This document shows positions 8,042 to 15,489 of a stretch of DNA of 32,169 bases, in pieces (position 1 is the stretch's first letter; the number at the start of each line of letters is the position of its first letter). The notes beneath the pieces are model-generated. The model ran no database searches. It saw only the letters and a program-made list of their open reading frames with translations, and had not been told where the DNA came from. The translations under genes were made by a program, and so were the position numbers. Source of the stretch: an uncultured Prevotellaceae bacterium (GTDB lineage Bacteria > Bacteroidota > Bacteroidia > Bacteroidales > Bacteroidaceae); contig CAMVFC010000030.1 in NCBI GenBank assembly GCA_947166655.1, positions 1 to 32,169 on the forward strand. Reading direction: 5' to 3'.

Positions 8042-9343
8042 GTGGAACTCCTTCTCCACTACGCCTGGAAGCATCGTTTGCTGCCGCTTCACGAACTGCG
8101 GACGACCGACGGTGAGGCCGTCGAGGTGCTGGATCCAGGCTTGCATAACCACGATGCCGGACCTGATTTCTTCAATGCGAAAGTACGCATTGGAGGCACC
8201 AGTTGGGTGGGTAACGTGGAGCTACATGAGGCATCGACCGACTGGTACCGCCACGGGCACCATACCGATCCTGCCTATGACAGCGTCATCCTGCACGTGG
8301 CAACTCAGGTAGACACCGACGTTGTCACGTCCAACGGACGGCGACTGCCGCAATTGCAGCTGGAGGTGCCCGAACAGGTGCGGCAGCATTACGAACGTCT
8401 GTGCCAGACGGATGACTACCCGCGTTGCTGGCCGGTGGTGCCGCAACTGTCGGCGCTGACGGTACACGCCTGGATGTCGGCCCTCGTCTGCGAACGCCTC
8501 AACGAGCGTGCCAGCCACTGTCTGGAGGTTCTTAAATCGACCGACGGCGACTGGCAGCGTACGCTCTTCATCATCCTTGCCCGCAACTTCGGCTTCGGCC
8601 TCAACGGCGACGCTTTCGAGGCGTGGGCACGCCATCTGCCGCTACATGCGGCGGCCAAACACCGCGACGACCTCCTGCAGGTGGAAGCGCTCTTCCTCGG
8701 CACTGCCGGACTGTTGGAACCCGAAGCCGTGCCGGCACCCACCTCCGAGGCAGCACAGGCCGATCCTTACTACCAGCACCTGCGCCGCGAATGGGAGTTT
8801 CTGCACCACAAGTTCCAGCTGCCGCCACCCCTACCCTATTCGCGGTGGCGCTACCTGCGGCTGCGTCCTCAGAACTTCCCCCACCTGCGGCTGGCTCAGC
8901 TGGCACGTCTCTTCCACGAGGGCCGTGGCGGCTTCGACACGCTGCTCGCTGCCACCACACGCCAGCAACTGCACGAGGCTTTCGACACTGCACCGTCCGA
9001 ATACTGGCAGACACACTATCTCTTCGGAGCTACTACACCGCCTAACCGAAAGCGACTCAGCACCGCCAGCCGCGACCTGCTGATTATTAACACGGCCGTA
9101 CCTATGCTCTATGCCGTAGGATTGCAACGCGACGACGAAGCGCTGATGCAGCGGGCTGTGGACTTGCTCGAAGCACTGCCACCCGAACGTAACTTCATCA
9201 CCCGACAGTGGCAACAGTGCGGACTCACTGCCGACAACGCTGCCGACAGCCAAGCCCTCATACAGTTGAAGCGACTTTACTGCGACCGGAACGACTGTCT
9301 GCGCTGCCGCTTTGCATACGAATACCTCAAGAGTGAAAAGTGA
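8042..9343 (+). CDS. DUF2851 family protein
   Basis: This is a conserved Bacteroidota protein of unknown function; DUF2851 is assigned from recall of the opening HYAWKH..LPL and DPGLHNHDAGPDFFNAKVRI. From the GTG at 8042 it has 433 residues beginning VELLLHYAWKH, which is where family members normally begin. The frame also has an ATG at 7985, but that would add a 19-residue leader and lies upstream of the TAnnTTTG box. Further along are VGNVELHEASTDWYRHGH and DSVILHVATQVD. The C-terminus has three closely spaced cysteines (CDRNDCLRC), suggesting metal binding or a structural role. The final codons and stop (KSEK then TGA) are encoded by the GTGAAAAGTGAA repeat motif that leads into the adjacent 72-bp repeats. 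Confidence 0.85.
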   Translation: MELLLHYAWKHRLLPLHELRTTDGEAVEVLDPGLHNHDAGPDFFNAKVRIGGTSWVGNVELHEASTDWYRHGHHTDPAYDSVILHVATQVDTDVVTSNGRRLPQLQLEVPEQVRQHYERLCQTDDYPRCWPVVPQLSALTVHAWMSALVCERLNERASHCLEVLKSTDGDWQRTLFIILARNFGFGLNGDAFEAWARHLPLHAAAKHRDDLLQVEALFLGTAGLLEPEAVPAPTSEAAQADPYYQHLRREWEFLHHKFQLPPPLPYSRWRYLRLRPQNFPHLRLAQLARLFHEGRGGFDTLLAATTRQQLHEAFDTAPSEYWQTHYLFGATTPPNRKRLSTASRDLLIINTAVPMLYAVGLQRDDEALMQRAVDLLEALPPERNFITRQWQQCGLTADNAADSQALIQLKRLYCDRNDCLRCRFAYEYLKSEK

Positions 9344-9486
9344 ACTTTTGGAGCAGCGAGTGCCATAAGAGCTTGCTCTTAAATGGCCGAGTCGTGACAA
9401 AAGTCAGCAAAGGCAACTTTTGGAGCAGCGAGTGCCAAAAGAGCTTGCTCTTAAATGGCCGAGTCGTGACAAAAGTCAACGAAGCT
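9343..9486. repeat. Tandem pair of 72-bp palindromic (REP-like) units, locus 1
   Basis: Two 72-bp units (9343-9414 and 9415-9486) differ at only a few bases. Each can fold on itself: outer arms ACTTTTG/CAAAAGT and an inner perfect arm TAAGAGC-TT-GCTCTTA, with GCCA/TGGC between. In unit 2 one base of the inner arm is changed. The same tandem pair, preceded by the same AGAGTGAAAAGTG leader, occurs at 31794-31937. No reading frame explains it. It begins inside the stop codon of the DUF2851 gene. Confidence 0.9.
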
Positions 9487-9500
9487 AAAGAGTGAAAAAT

Positions 9501-9896
9501 ATGACATACAGATACGAACTACCCATGAAGGTGCGCGACTATGAGCTGGACTGTCAAGGCATCGTAAATAACGCCAACTACCAGCACTACATCGAGCACA
9601 CACGCCATGAGTTTATCTTCGCTCATGGCATCAGCTTCACCGATTTGCATGAGCGCGGTATCGACGCCGTGGTGGCGCGACTCACAATGTCGTTTAAGAC
9701 ACCTCTGCGCAGCGGCGACGACTTCCTCTCGTGCCTCAACGTGCAGAAAGAGGGTATCAAATACGTTTTCTTGCAGGATATCTACCGTCAGAGTGACCAT
9801 CAGCTTTGCCTGCGCGCCAAGGTGGACATCGTCTGTCTGGTCGACGGAGAGCTCGTCCGCAATGTTCCCGAACTGGACAAACTGCTGGAAGAGTAA
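9501..9896 (+). CDS. Acyl-CoA thioesterase, hot-dog fold (YbgC/FadM-like)
   Basis: This small cytoplasmic protein of 131 residues belongs to the 4-hydroxybenzoyl-CoA thioesterase superfamily, which cleaves acyl-CoA thioesters. The N-terminal signature VRDYELDCQGIVNNANYQHYIEHTRHE matches the family pattern with the catalytic Asp at D17 and the NNANY turn starting the long hot-dog helix. The length is normal (about 130-140). I choose the ATG at 9501; a GTG at 9492 in frame would add MKN and lies in the repeat-derived sequence AGAGTGAAAA. It sits upstream of dprA (50 bp gap) and downstream of DUF2851 in the same direction. The physiological acyl group cannot be told from sequence. Confidence 0.88.
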   Translation: MTYRYELPMKVRDYELDCQGIVNNANYQHYIEHTRHEFIFAHGISFTDLHERGIDAVVARLTMSFKTPLRSGDDFLSCLNVQKEGIKYVFLQDIYRQSDHQLCLRAKVDIVCLVDGELVRNVPELDKLLEE

Positions 9897-9946
9897 CGAC
9901 TGACGCGCTCTACCTTGATCGCTTGACCCTTCAAAATGAACGAGTG

Positions 9947-11101
9947 ATGAGTGAACAGGAACTACTTTATACGATGGCGATCACGCGGCTGCTGCCACTC
10001 GACGCCAAGGCACAGCAGACACTGCTACAGACCATGGGCAGCGCCACTGCTGTCTTTGAAAACCGGCAGGATGTCAGCCGAATCATCGCCGACATCTCGC
10101 CACGCGCCGCACGCATCGTACAGACAATGGAGACGCAGTTGCCACGGTGCGAGAAAGAATTGGAATACGCCCGCACCCACCACATACGCGTGCTGGCCTA
10201 CGGTGACGAAGAGAAGTACCCACGCCGCCTGCGTGAATGTGAGGATGCGCCACTGGTGCTTTATGCACTGGGACAGGCGGACTTCAACGCACGGCGCATC
10301 GTCAGTGTAGTAGGTACACGGCGCTGCACAGAATACGGCCGCGACCTCTGCCGGCAGCTGACAGCAGACCTGGCACGTCAACTGCCAGAAACTCTCGTCG
10401 TCAGCGGACTGGCTTATGGCATTGACATCGCTGCTCACCGCGCCGCCCTCGCTGCAGGACTGCCCACCGTAGGCGTGCTGGCACACGGACTGGACCAAGT
10501 CTACCCGCAACTGCATCGCCAGACAGCCATTGAGATGCTTGCCGAGGGCGGACTGCTCACCGAGTTTATGACTGAGACGCGCATCGAGAAAATCAACTTC
10601 GTGCAGCGTAACCGCATCGTGGCAAGTCTTTCCGACGCTACCATCGTCGTGGAGAGTGCCGAACGCGGCGGATCACTCATCACGGCCGAGATGGCCAACG
10701 GCTACCACCGTGAGGTCTTTGCCTTTCCAGGACGCCCGTGTGACGCCGTCTCAGCCGGCTGCAACCACCTCATCCGTTCCAATGGTGCCACGCTCATCAC
10801 CTCCGCTGACGACCTCATCACGGACCTCGGATGGCAACCCGAACCAGTGCAGAAAGAACTCTTCACCGATGCAGACGAAGGCACAGGAGAAGAACCCGCT
10901 GGTGCGGATGCCGCCTGCCTCTCGCCCGAGGAGCATCAAATCCTTCAGCTGTTGCGCTCAGCGAAAGAAGACCTCGCACTCACGCAGCTTACCGAAGCCA
11001 CAACGCTACCCACACACCGACTCACATCCCTGCTCATCGCTTTGGAGATGAAAGGAATGATCAAAGCCCTTCCCGGCAACCGATACCACTGCATAAAATG
11101 A
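9947..11101 (+). CDS. dprA: DNA-processing protein DprA
   Basis: The 384-residue DprA/Smf protein binds incoming single-stranded DNA and loads RecA during transformation or recombination. An N-terminal helix-hairpin-like region precedes the Rossmann-like core. Core motifs include IVSVVGTRRCTEYG, VSGLAYGIDIAAHRAAL, FVQRNRIVASLSD, ESAERGGSLITAEMA and FAFPGRPCDAVSAGCNHLI. After an acidic linker (about 315-335) a C-terminal winged-helix-like domain follows (LSPEEHQILQLLRSAKED). The frame is open further upstream to 9806, overlapping the thioesterase gene, but MSEQELLYTMAI at 9947 is the normal family start. The stop codon TGA lies inside the left arm of the terminator hairpin at 11098-11134. Confidence 0.96.
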   Translation: MSEQELLYTMAITRLLPLDAKAQQTLLQTMGSATAVFENRQDVSRIIADISPRAARIVQTMETQLPRCEKELEYARTHHIRVLAYGDEEKYPRRLRECEDAPLVLYALGQADFNARRIVSVVGTRRCTEYGRDLCRQLTADLARQLPETLVVSGLAYGIDIAAHRAALAAGLPTVGVLAHGLDQVYPQLHRQTAIEMLAEGGLLTEFMTETRIEKINFVQRNRIVASLSDATIVVESAERGGSLITAEMANGYHREVFAFPGRPCDAVSAGCNHLIRSNGATLITSADDLITDLGWQPEPVQKELFTDADEGTGEEPAGADAACLSPEEHQILQLLRSAKEDLALTQLTEATTLPTHRLTSLLIALEMKGMIKALPGNRYHCIK

Positions 11102-11134
11102 AAGTGAGGAGCGATAGACACTCCTCACTTTCAT
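11098..11134. terminator. Bidirectional terminator hairpin between dprA and the convergent lipoprotein gene
   Basis: A 14-bp perfect inverted repeat, ATGAAAGTGAGGAG (11098-11111) and CTCCTCACTTTCAT (11121-11134), has a 9-nt loop. It lies exactly between the convergent 3' ends. The T-runs on either side are short, so it is a moderate terminator by base composition. Confidence 0.65.
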
Positions 11135-11148
11135 CTTTCAATTATTTC

Positions 11149-12159
11149 TTAGCGCCGGAACTTGTCGAGGGCTGGCTGCAGATCGTTTTTCCAGTCGGAA
11201 CCTTCGGCAAGGATGCGGAAGCGATGGTCCGTAAGAATGTAATAGGGAAGGTCCGTGATGTCGAGTTCCTGGCAGAGAGGCGTCTCCCAGATCTGCCGAT
11301 AGCAGCGGCGGTCGTAGTCGATGCTGTCGGCGCGGGAGGAATAGGCATACAGGGTCGGGTCGCAGTCGAGACTGATGCTGACGGGCTGCACACGCAGGCT
11401 GTCGGGGTTGCCGTGCAGGGCATTGACGGCACGGCGCACGGCGAGAAGATGGTCGCGGCTGTCGCGCTTCCACGATGCCCAGAAGATGAGCAGCAGGGGG
11501 CGCTGGCCGGGACGGAGGTGGAGGGTGTCGGAGGCTTCGGACAGCCCGTCGGGAGGCAGCGTGATGGCGGGCAGCGTCTGCCCTCTGCGCTGGCGCGAGG
11601 TCTGTTGCAGCAGCAGCTGACGTCTGAGCCAGATGCCTGCACGGCTGTCGGGATGCTCCTTGACATAGGCGCTCATGGCACGCTGCAGGCTGTCGGGCGC
11701 GTCGGTAAGATGGGCGAGACGGAAGTCGGTCAGGGCGTCATTGTCCGGCGTGCCTGTCACGCTGATGGCGCGCAGCTGACCCGCATCGCCCTTCATGCGG
11801 ACGGTCTGGCCAGGAGCGGCGAAGACCACCTGCTCGCTCATATTGGGATAGACGATGTGCAGCTGCGCTTCCTGCTGCAAGGGCAACTGCCAGGAGAACT
11901 GTCCCTCGACGACATGCAGGGTGTCCACCGTCTGCATCGACCCGTCGGTGGCATAGACGAAAAAGTCTGCCTGCTGGAGGTGGTCGATGTCACCCTTCAG
12001 CGTGAAGACACTCTTGTCACGGCAAGAAAAAAAGAGGGAAGAAAGGGCGAAAAGCGAAAAGCAAAATACAGCACTGACCCGCGCACGCAGAAGTCTTTCC
12101 CATGCACAAAAGAAATTCTTATTCTTCACTCTCTCACTTTTCATTCTTTCACTTTTCAT
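11149..12159 (-). CDS. Lipoprotein with DUF4369-like and thioredoxin-like domains, CxxC missing
   Basis: The 336-residue envelope protein has a lipobox LSSLFFSC with Cys46. Residues about 50-145 (VFTLKGDIDHLQQADFFVY and on) resemble the DUF4369 domain that precedes thiol-disulfide proteins in Bacteroidota. Residues about 195-336 have the thioredoxin/AhpC-like pattern PLLLIFWASW and a cis-Pro-like DLPYYILTD. However, where the redox motif CGPC should follow FWASW, the sequence is KRDS, so both cysteines are absent. A redox role is therefore unlikely and a binding or structural role is inferred. The N-terminus MKSERMKSER is encoded by the dispersed GTGAAAAGTGA repeat; a second Met gives an alternative start at 12144. 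The gene follows the TPR lipoprotein gene in the same direction across a MITE-like palindrome. Confidence 0.83.
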   Translation of the reverse strand: MKSERMKSERVKNKNFFCAWERLLRARVSAVFCFSLFALSSLFFSCRDKSVFTLKGDIDHLQQADFFVYATDGSMQTVDTLHVVEGQFSWQLPLQQEAQLHIVYPNMSEQVVFAAPGQTVRMKGDAGQLRAISVTGTPDNDALTDFRLAHLTDAPDSLQRAMSAYVKEHPDSRAGIWLRRQLLLQQTSRQRRGQTLPAITLPPDGLSEASDTLHLRPGQRPLLLIFWASWKRDSRDHLLAVRRAVNALHGNPDSLRVQPVSISLDCDPTLYAYSSRADSIDYDRRCYRQIWETPLCQELDITDLPYYILTDHRFRILAEGSDWKNDLQPALDKFRR

Positions 12160-12165
12160 TCTTCT

Positions 12166-12314
12166 GGACTCTACCCCTGGACTCTCCCCCCGCCCTCCCT
12201 AAAGGGAGGGAGCAGTTACTTGTAAAAACTGAGGACGTGGTAGTCCTGCTCTTGTAAGGTATTTGCTCCCTCCCTTTAGGGAGGGCGGGGGGAGAGTCCG
12301 CGGGGGGAGAGTCC
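12166..12314. repeat. MITE-like long palindrome, copy A
   Basis: Left arm: two GGACTCT(A/C)CCCC segments, then CCCGCCCTCCCTAAAGGG and AGGGAGCAGTTAC. The right arm mirrors it as GTATTTGCTCCC, TCCCTTTAGGGAGGGCGGGG and two GGGGGGAGAGTCC segments. The terminal arms are nearly perfect over about 40 bp. The centre, read on the minus strand (TACCTTACAAGAGCAG and TACAAGTAACTGCTCC), is homologous to the centre of the element at 15111-15262. It lies 7 bp upstream of the thioredoxin-like gene start. It has no coding capacity. Confidence 0.88.
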
Positions 12315-12326
12315 GGTCACTCTTCA

Positions 12327-12357
12327 TTCCCCGCCGGGGGATTACAGGGGGCTTTCA
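12327..12357. repeat. Dispersed repeat TGAAAGCCCCCTGTAATCCC, copy 1
   Basis: On the minus strand this reads TGAAAGCCCCCTGTAATCCC followed by CCGGCGGGGAA. An almost identical sequence is at 32021-32051 on the plus strand. The first TGA is the stop codon of the TPR/OmpA-like lipoprotein gene. Confidence 0.75.
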
Positions 12358-14046
12358 CTGCCCCAGCACCTGTGCTATCTGCGCAGCAAACTGCACAAAT
12401 TCGAGGTCGTTGGCGGCACGCTTGGCCAGAGTGGCATCCTGTCGGATGGCATCCTGCAGATGGCTGACGACGCCGTCGGCATCGCTCTGTCGGGCAGCCA
12501 GGATGGCACTGAGGTAAGCCGTGTAGGCATCGGGCACGTCGATGCCGGCGAGGGTGGCGGCAGCGGCAGCATAGTCCTTGTTAAGGATGTGTGCCAGGGC
12601 AGCGCTGTTGGTGTATGAGTCGGCGAGGTTGGCAGCAGCGGCAGCATAGTTGCCCTTGGCGAGATTCAGGTTGCCCAACACCTCGTTGTAGGTGTCGGCA
12701 CTTCCGCCTTTGGCCAGGGCGGCCTCTGCCTCCTCGATGTGTCCATGTGCCAGAGCAATCAGCGCCTGGTTCGTGGCAGCGGCAGCATTGTTGGGGTCGA
12801 TGCTGCGGGCCTTCTGCAGGAAGCTCTGTGCCGTAGCCTCGTTGCCGGCGTTCATGGCCAGGCTGGCCAGGTTGTTATAGGCGCGGGCATCGTTGGGGAA
12901 GAGCTGGGTGGCACGCTCGTACCACGTCTTCTTCTGCTCGGGCGTGCGCTGCAGGGCTGCGCCGTAGAGGATTTCCTCGATGCTGAGTTTGCTGGCATCC
13001 TGCTGGAACTGCTGGACGATCTCTGTGTCGCTGCGCCCGATGACCTCATAGTTGGCAATGAGGCGGGCACGGCGCAGCTCGGGCAGCACGGCCTCGGCCA
13101 GTTCGTCGTACACCACGCTCATGTTACGAATCTGCTGCTCGCGCTCGGCAGGATCCTTATACATCGAGAGCACACGCAGAATCACTTCCTTGTCCTGGAT
13201 GTTCGACTCGGAGACGAGTTGCTGGAAGCCTTCCCAGTCCTCGGCTGTGTAGCGGGTGTCGACGTCCGTGCGCAGTTTGTTGTCCTTCAACTGCTTGTTC
13301 ACGTATTCGCTGGAGCTGTTCTGACGCTTCTCGGCCAGCTTCTCGTTGAAATCAAAGCGACCCTCGGGCGAGGCGTAGGCGCTCACCTCGATGTTCTTCA
13401 GCTGCAGGGCCTGGTTGGCGCTGATCTCTTTCAGGATTTTCACGAAGTCCTTGATGCTGTTGGTGTTCAGCTCGGAAGCGCGCACATTGGCCTGGTTCAC
13501 GAGGTACTTGATCTGTGCTTCCTGCTTCTCGCGGATGATACGCTGATAGGCATCGGGAGCCGTAGCCGCATTGGCCGTCTGCACGGTGGCCTGCGCCAGC
13601 TCGCCTGTGGCGATGACGCCGTAGCCCACCTTCACGTCGGGCACCTTATAGTGCTTGCTGCCCTTCCGCGGATCGAGGCGCAGGTAGAGGTCGCTCTTCT
13701 GCATGGCAGAGGTATAGGGGAAAGTGGCGCGCATGGTGTAGTTGCCGCCCACGGCGTAGCTGACCGTGGTGGCATTGCCCTGCACTTTCTCTCCCTGGAA
13801 CGTAGTGCTCTCCGACGTCACCTCGCCGCCCTCGTACTTCAGCACGGGCGTCACCTCGAGCGTCACCTTCTTCTTCATATATTTCTGGGGAAAGGTGGCA
13901 CTGATGGTGGCGCTCACCTCGCCTCCTGCAACTTCCAACGGCGTAGGCGTGACGGTGACGTTGTCGGCACTCAGGGGGCCGAACTTGCTGCACGCAGACA
14001 GTACCACCGTGCCTGCCACGAGCGAGAAGATAAGAGTCTTTTTCAT
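12355..14046 (-). CDS. Outer-membrane-type lipoprotein with OmpA-like segment and TPR repeats
   Basis: The 563-residue envelope protein begins MKKTLIFSLV and has a lipobox VVLSAC with Cys19. A beta-rich N-terminal region (about 25-150) includes LYLRLDPRKGSKHYKVPDVKVGYG. Around residues 215-245 the sequence IEVSAYASPEGRFDFNEKLA with following AEKR resembles the peptidoglycan-associating OmpA-type fold seen in Bacteroidota. After it come TPR repeats (about 355-500, e.g. YERATQLFPNDARAYNNLAS and FLQKARSIDPNNAAAATNQA) and an Ala-rich C-terminus. It is probably anchored in the outer membrane and contacts peptidoglycan or partner proteins; no enzymatic motif is seen. A TAnnTTTG box lies about 65 bp upstream of the ATG. 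Its stop codon lies in a dispersed repeat. Confidence 0.85.
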   Translation of the reverse strand: MKKTLIFSLVAGTVVLSACSKFGPLSADNVTVTPTPLEVAGGEVSATISATFPQKYMKKKVTLEVTPVLKYEGGEVTSESTTFQGEKVQGNATTVSYAVGGNYTMRATFPYTSAMQKSDLYLRLDPRKGSKHYKVPDVKVGYGVIATGELAQATVQTANAATAPDAYQRIIREKQEAQIKYLVNQANVRASELNTNSIKDFVKILKEISANQALQLKNIEVSAYASPEGRFDFNEKLAEKRQNSSSEYVNKQLKDNKLRTDVDTRYTAEDWEGFQQLVSESNIQDKEVILRVLSMYKDPAEREQQIRNMSVVYDELAEAVLPELRRARLIANYEVIGRSDTEIVQQFQQDASKLSIEEILYGAALQRTPEQKKTWYERATQLFPNDARAYNNLASLAMNAGNEATAQSFLQKARSIDPNNAAAATNQALIALAHGHIEEAEAALAKGGSADTYNEVLGNLNLAKGNYAAAAANLADSYTNSAALAHILNKDYAAAAATLAGIDVPDAYTAYLSAILAARQSDADGVVSHLQDAIRQDATLAKRAANDLEFVQFAAQIAQVLGQ

Positions 14047-14110
14047 TTTGCTTTTCCTTTTTTCAATTTTTCAATCTTTTTTATTTGAATATTCTGGTCA
14101 AATTCGGCCA

Positions 14111-14118
14111 CAAAGATA
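14111..14118 (-). promoter_or_regulatory. -7 box of the TPR/OmpA-like lipoprotein gene
   Basis: The minus strand reads TATCTTTG, matching TAnnTTTG, about 65 bp before the ATG at 14046. No clear -33 element is seen. Confidence 0.5.
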
Positions 14119-14213
14119 CATATTATTCTCGAGTTAAGGCCGCCATCGGCATAAAAAGATGAAAAAGAATGTTATTTTTTGGCCTTATCTGAAGAGGATA
14201 TACAGCTTTTTTG

Positions 14214-14221
14214 TATCTTTG
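14214..14221 (+). promoter_or_regulatory. -7 box of the SDR oxidoreductase gene
   Basis: The plus strand reads TATCTTTG then CA, about 50 bp before the ATG at 14271. Together with the opposed box at 14111-14118 it makes this a divergent promoter region. The start at 14271 lies downstream of the box, whereas upstream in-frame starts would not. Confidence 0.55.
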
Positions 14222-14270
14222 CACACGTAAAAACATTCACATTAAACCCATTTTTAATACAAAAACACTA

Positions 14271-15074
14271 ATGAATCCCTATCTGAATTTCTCCCTGGAG
14301 GGCAAGGTAGCCCTCGTCACAGGTGCCAGCTACGGCATCGGATTCGCCATCGCCAGCGCTTTCGCTGAGCAGGGTGCCACCATCTGCTTCAACGACATCA
14401 ACCAGGAACTCGTAGACCGCGGTCTGAAATCCTACGAGGAGAAGGGCATCAAGGCCCATGGCTACGTCTGCGACGTGACCGACGAACCTGCCGTGCAGGC
14501 ACTCGTCAAGAAGATCAAGGAAGAGATCGGCTCCATCGACATCCTCGTGAACAACGCCGGCATCATCCGCCGCATCCCCATGCACGAGATGGAAGCTGCT
14601 GACTTCCGCCGCGTCATCGACATCGACCTCAATGCCCCCTTCATCGTCTCAAAGGCTGTACTGCCCGACATGATGGCCAAGGGCCACGGCAAGATCATCA
14701 ACATCTGCTCCATGATGTCCGAGCTCGGCCGCGAGACTGTCAGCGCCTACGCTGCCGCTAAGGGCGGACTGAAGATGCTCACCCGCAATATCTGCTCCGA
14801 ATACGGCGGGTACAACATCCAGTGCAACGGCATCGGCCCGGGCTACATCGCTACGCCCCAGACCGCTCCCTTGCGCGAGCGTCAGCCGGACGGCAGCCGT
14901 CATCCCTTCGACAGCTTCATCTGCGCCAAGACACCCGCAGGCCGCTGGCTCGACCCGCAGGAACTTACGGGTCCCGCCGTCTTCCTCGCTTCAGAAGCCT
15001 CCAACGCCGTGAACGGACACATCCTCTACGTCGACGGCGGCATCCTGGCCTACATCGGCAAGCAGCCTAAGTAA
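14271..15074 (+). CDS. SDR-family oxidoreductase, gluconate 5-dehydrogenase / KduD-like
   Basis: The 267-residue cytoplasmic NAD(P)-dependent dehydrogenase has a classical SDR layout. The cofactor motif is TGASYGIG (17-24) and the structural motif NNAG is at about 94-97. The catalytic triad is Ser147, Tyr160 and Lys164 in SMMSELGRETVSAYAAAKGG. IGPGYIATPQT follows, and the protein ends with VNGHILYVDGGILAYIGKQP. The overall pattern is most like gluconate 5-dehydrogenase or 2-deoxy-D-gluconate 3-dehydrogenase (IdnO/KduD), enzymes of sugar-acid use. No kduI, kdgK or transporter lies nearby, so the substrate remains inferred. It stands alone, with a promoter in front and a MITE-like palindrome about 37 bp after the stop. 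Confidence 0.88.
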   Translation: MNPYLNFSLEGKVALVTGASYGIGFAIASAFAEQGATICFNDINQELVDRGLKSYEEKGIKAHGYVCDVTDEPAVQALVKKIKEEIGSIDILVNNAGIIRRIPMHEMEAADFRRVIDIDLNAPFIVSKAVLPDMMAKGHGKIINICSMMSELGRETVSAYAAAKGGLKMLTRNICSEYGGYNIQCNGIGPGYIATPQTAPLRERQPDGSRHPFDSFICAKTPAGRWLDPQELTGPAVFLASEASNAVNGHILYVDGGILAYIGKQPK

Positions 15075-15110
15075 GAGACAACACGGGACTTTCACCCGAA
15101 CGGACGGACC

Positions 15111-15262
15111 GGACTCTCCCCCTGGACTCTCCCCCCGCCCTCCCTAAAGGGAGGGAGCAATTACCTGACAAGAGCAGATATTCGAGTTCTCTGCTTTTTG
15201 AAGTAATCGCTCCCTCCCTTTAGGGAGGGCGGGGGGAGAGTCTGTCCGTTCGGGGGGAGAGT
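15111..15262. repeat. MITE-like long palindrome, copy B
   Basis: The architecture is the same as copy A in the opposite orientation. GGACTCTCCCCC and TGGACTCTCCCCCCGCCC are followed by TCCCTAAAGGGAGGGAGCAA. After a ~50-bp core the arm is mirrored (TCGCTCCCTCCCTTTAGGGA, GGGCGGGGGGAGAGTC, GGGGGGAGAGTC). The core shares GGAGCAATTACCTGACAAGA and TTTTTGAAGTAATCGCTCC with copy A, with different bases at the tip. An extra outer arm GAACGGAC/GTCCGTTC flanks part of it. It is possibly also the terminator of the SDR gene. Confidence 0.88.
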
Positions 15263-15409
15263 CTGGTCGTTCGCGTGAGAGTCCGTTTTTTCGGCAGGAA
15301 ATGGAAATAAGTGCCTCCGTGAAAAGGCGACACCCAAGGGGACAAAAGTGATTTTCTTAGTAGATATTACATTTCATCATAGGCGTAGAAGACGGGTTGG
15401 AAGGCAGGG

Positions 15410-15483
15410 GAGTTTGTTCCATCACGATGGAATGATGGTTCCATCACGATGGAACGATGGTTCCATCACGATGGAACAAACTC
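15410..15483. repeat. Nested palindrome of three 22-bp hairpin units
   Basis: The 18-bp palindrome GTTCCATCACGATGGAAC (8-bp arms around AC) occurs three times at exactly 22-bp spacing: 15416, 15438 and 15460 (the first ends in T instead of C). The whole block is itself a palindrome, with perfect 14-bp outer arms GAGTTTGTTCCATC (15410-15423) and GATGGAACAAACTC (15470-15483). No reading frame crosses it. Confidence 0.9.
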
Positions 15484-15489
15484 AAGTGT

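Noticed and set aside
9806..9946. Longer dprA start
   Set aside because: The extension overlaps the thioesterase gene and is not like DprA N-termini; MSEQELLYTM at 9947 is.
12166..12314. Simple intrinsic terminator
   Set aside because: Far longer than a terminator, with no T-run, lies between two co-oriented genes and has a homologous copy elsewhere; a repeat element is the better description.
12739..14088. Open frame of about 450 codons opposite the TPR/OmpA-like lipoprotein gene
   Set aside because: Shadow of a gene with a clear lipoprotein signal and TPR repeats; no independent motif or start context.
15099..15262. Insertion sequence
   Set aside because: No transposase frame exists within or beside it; at most a non-autonomous element.
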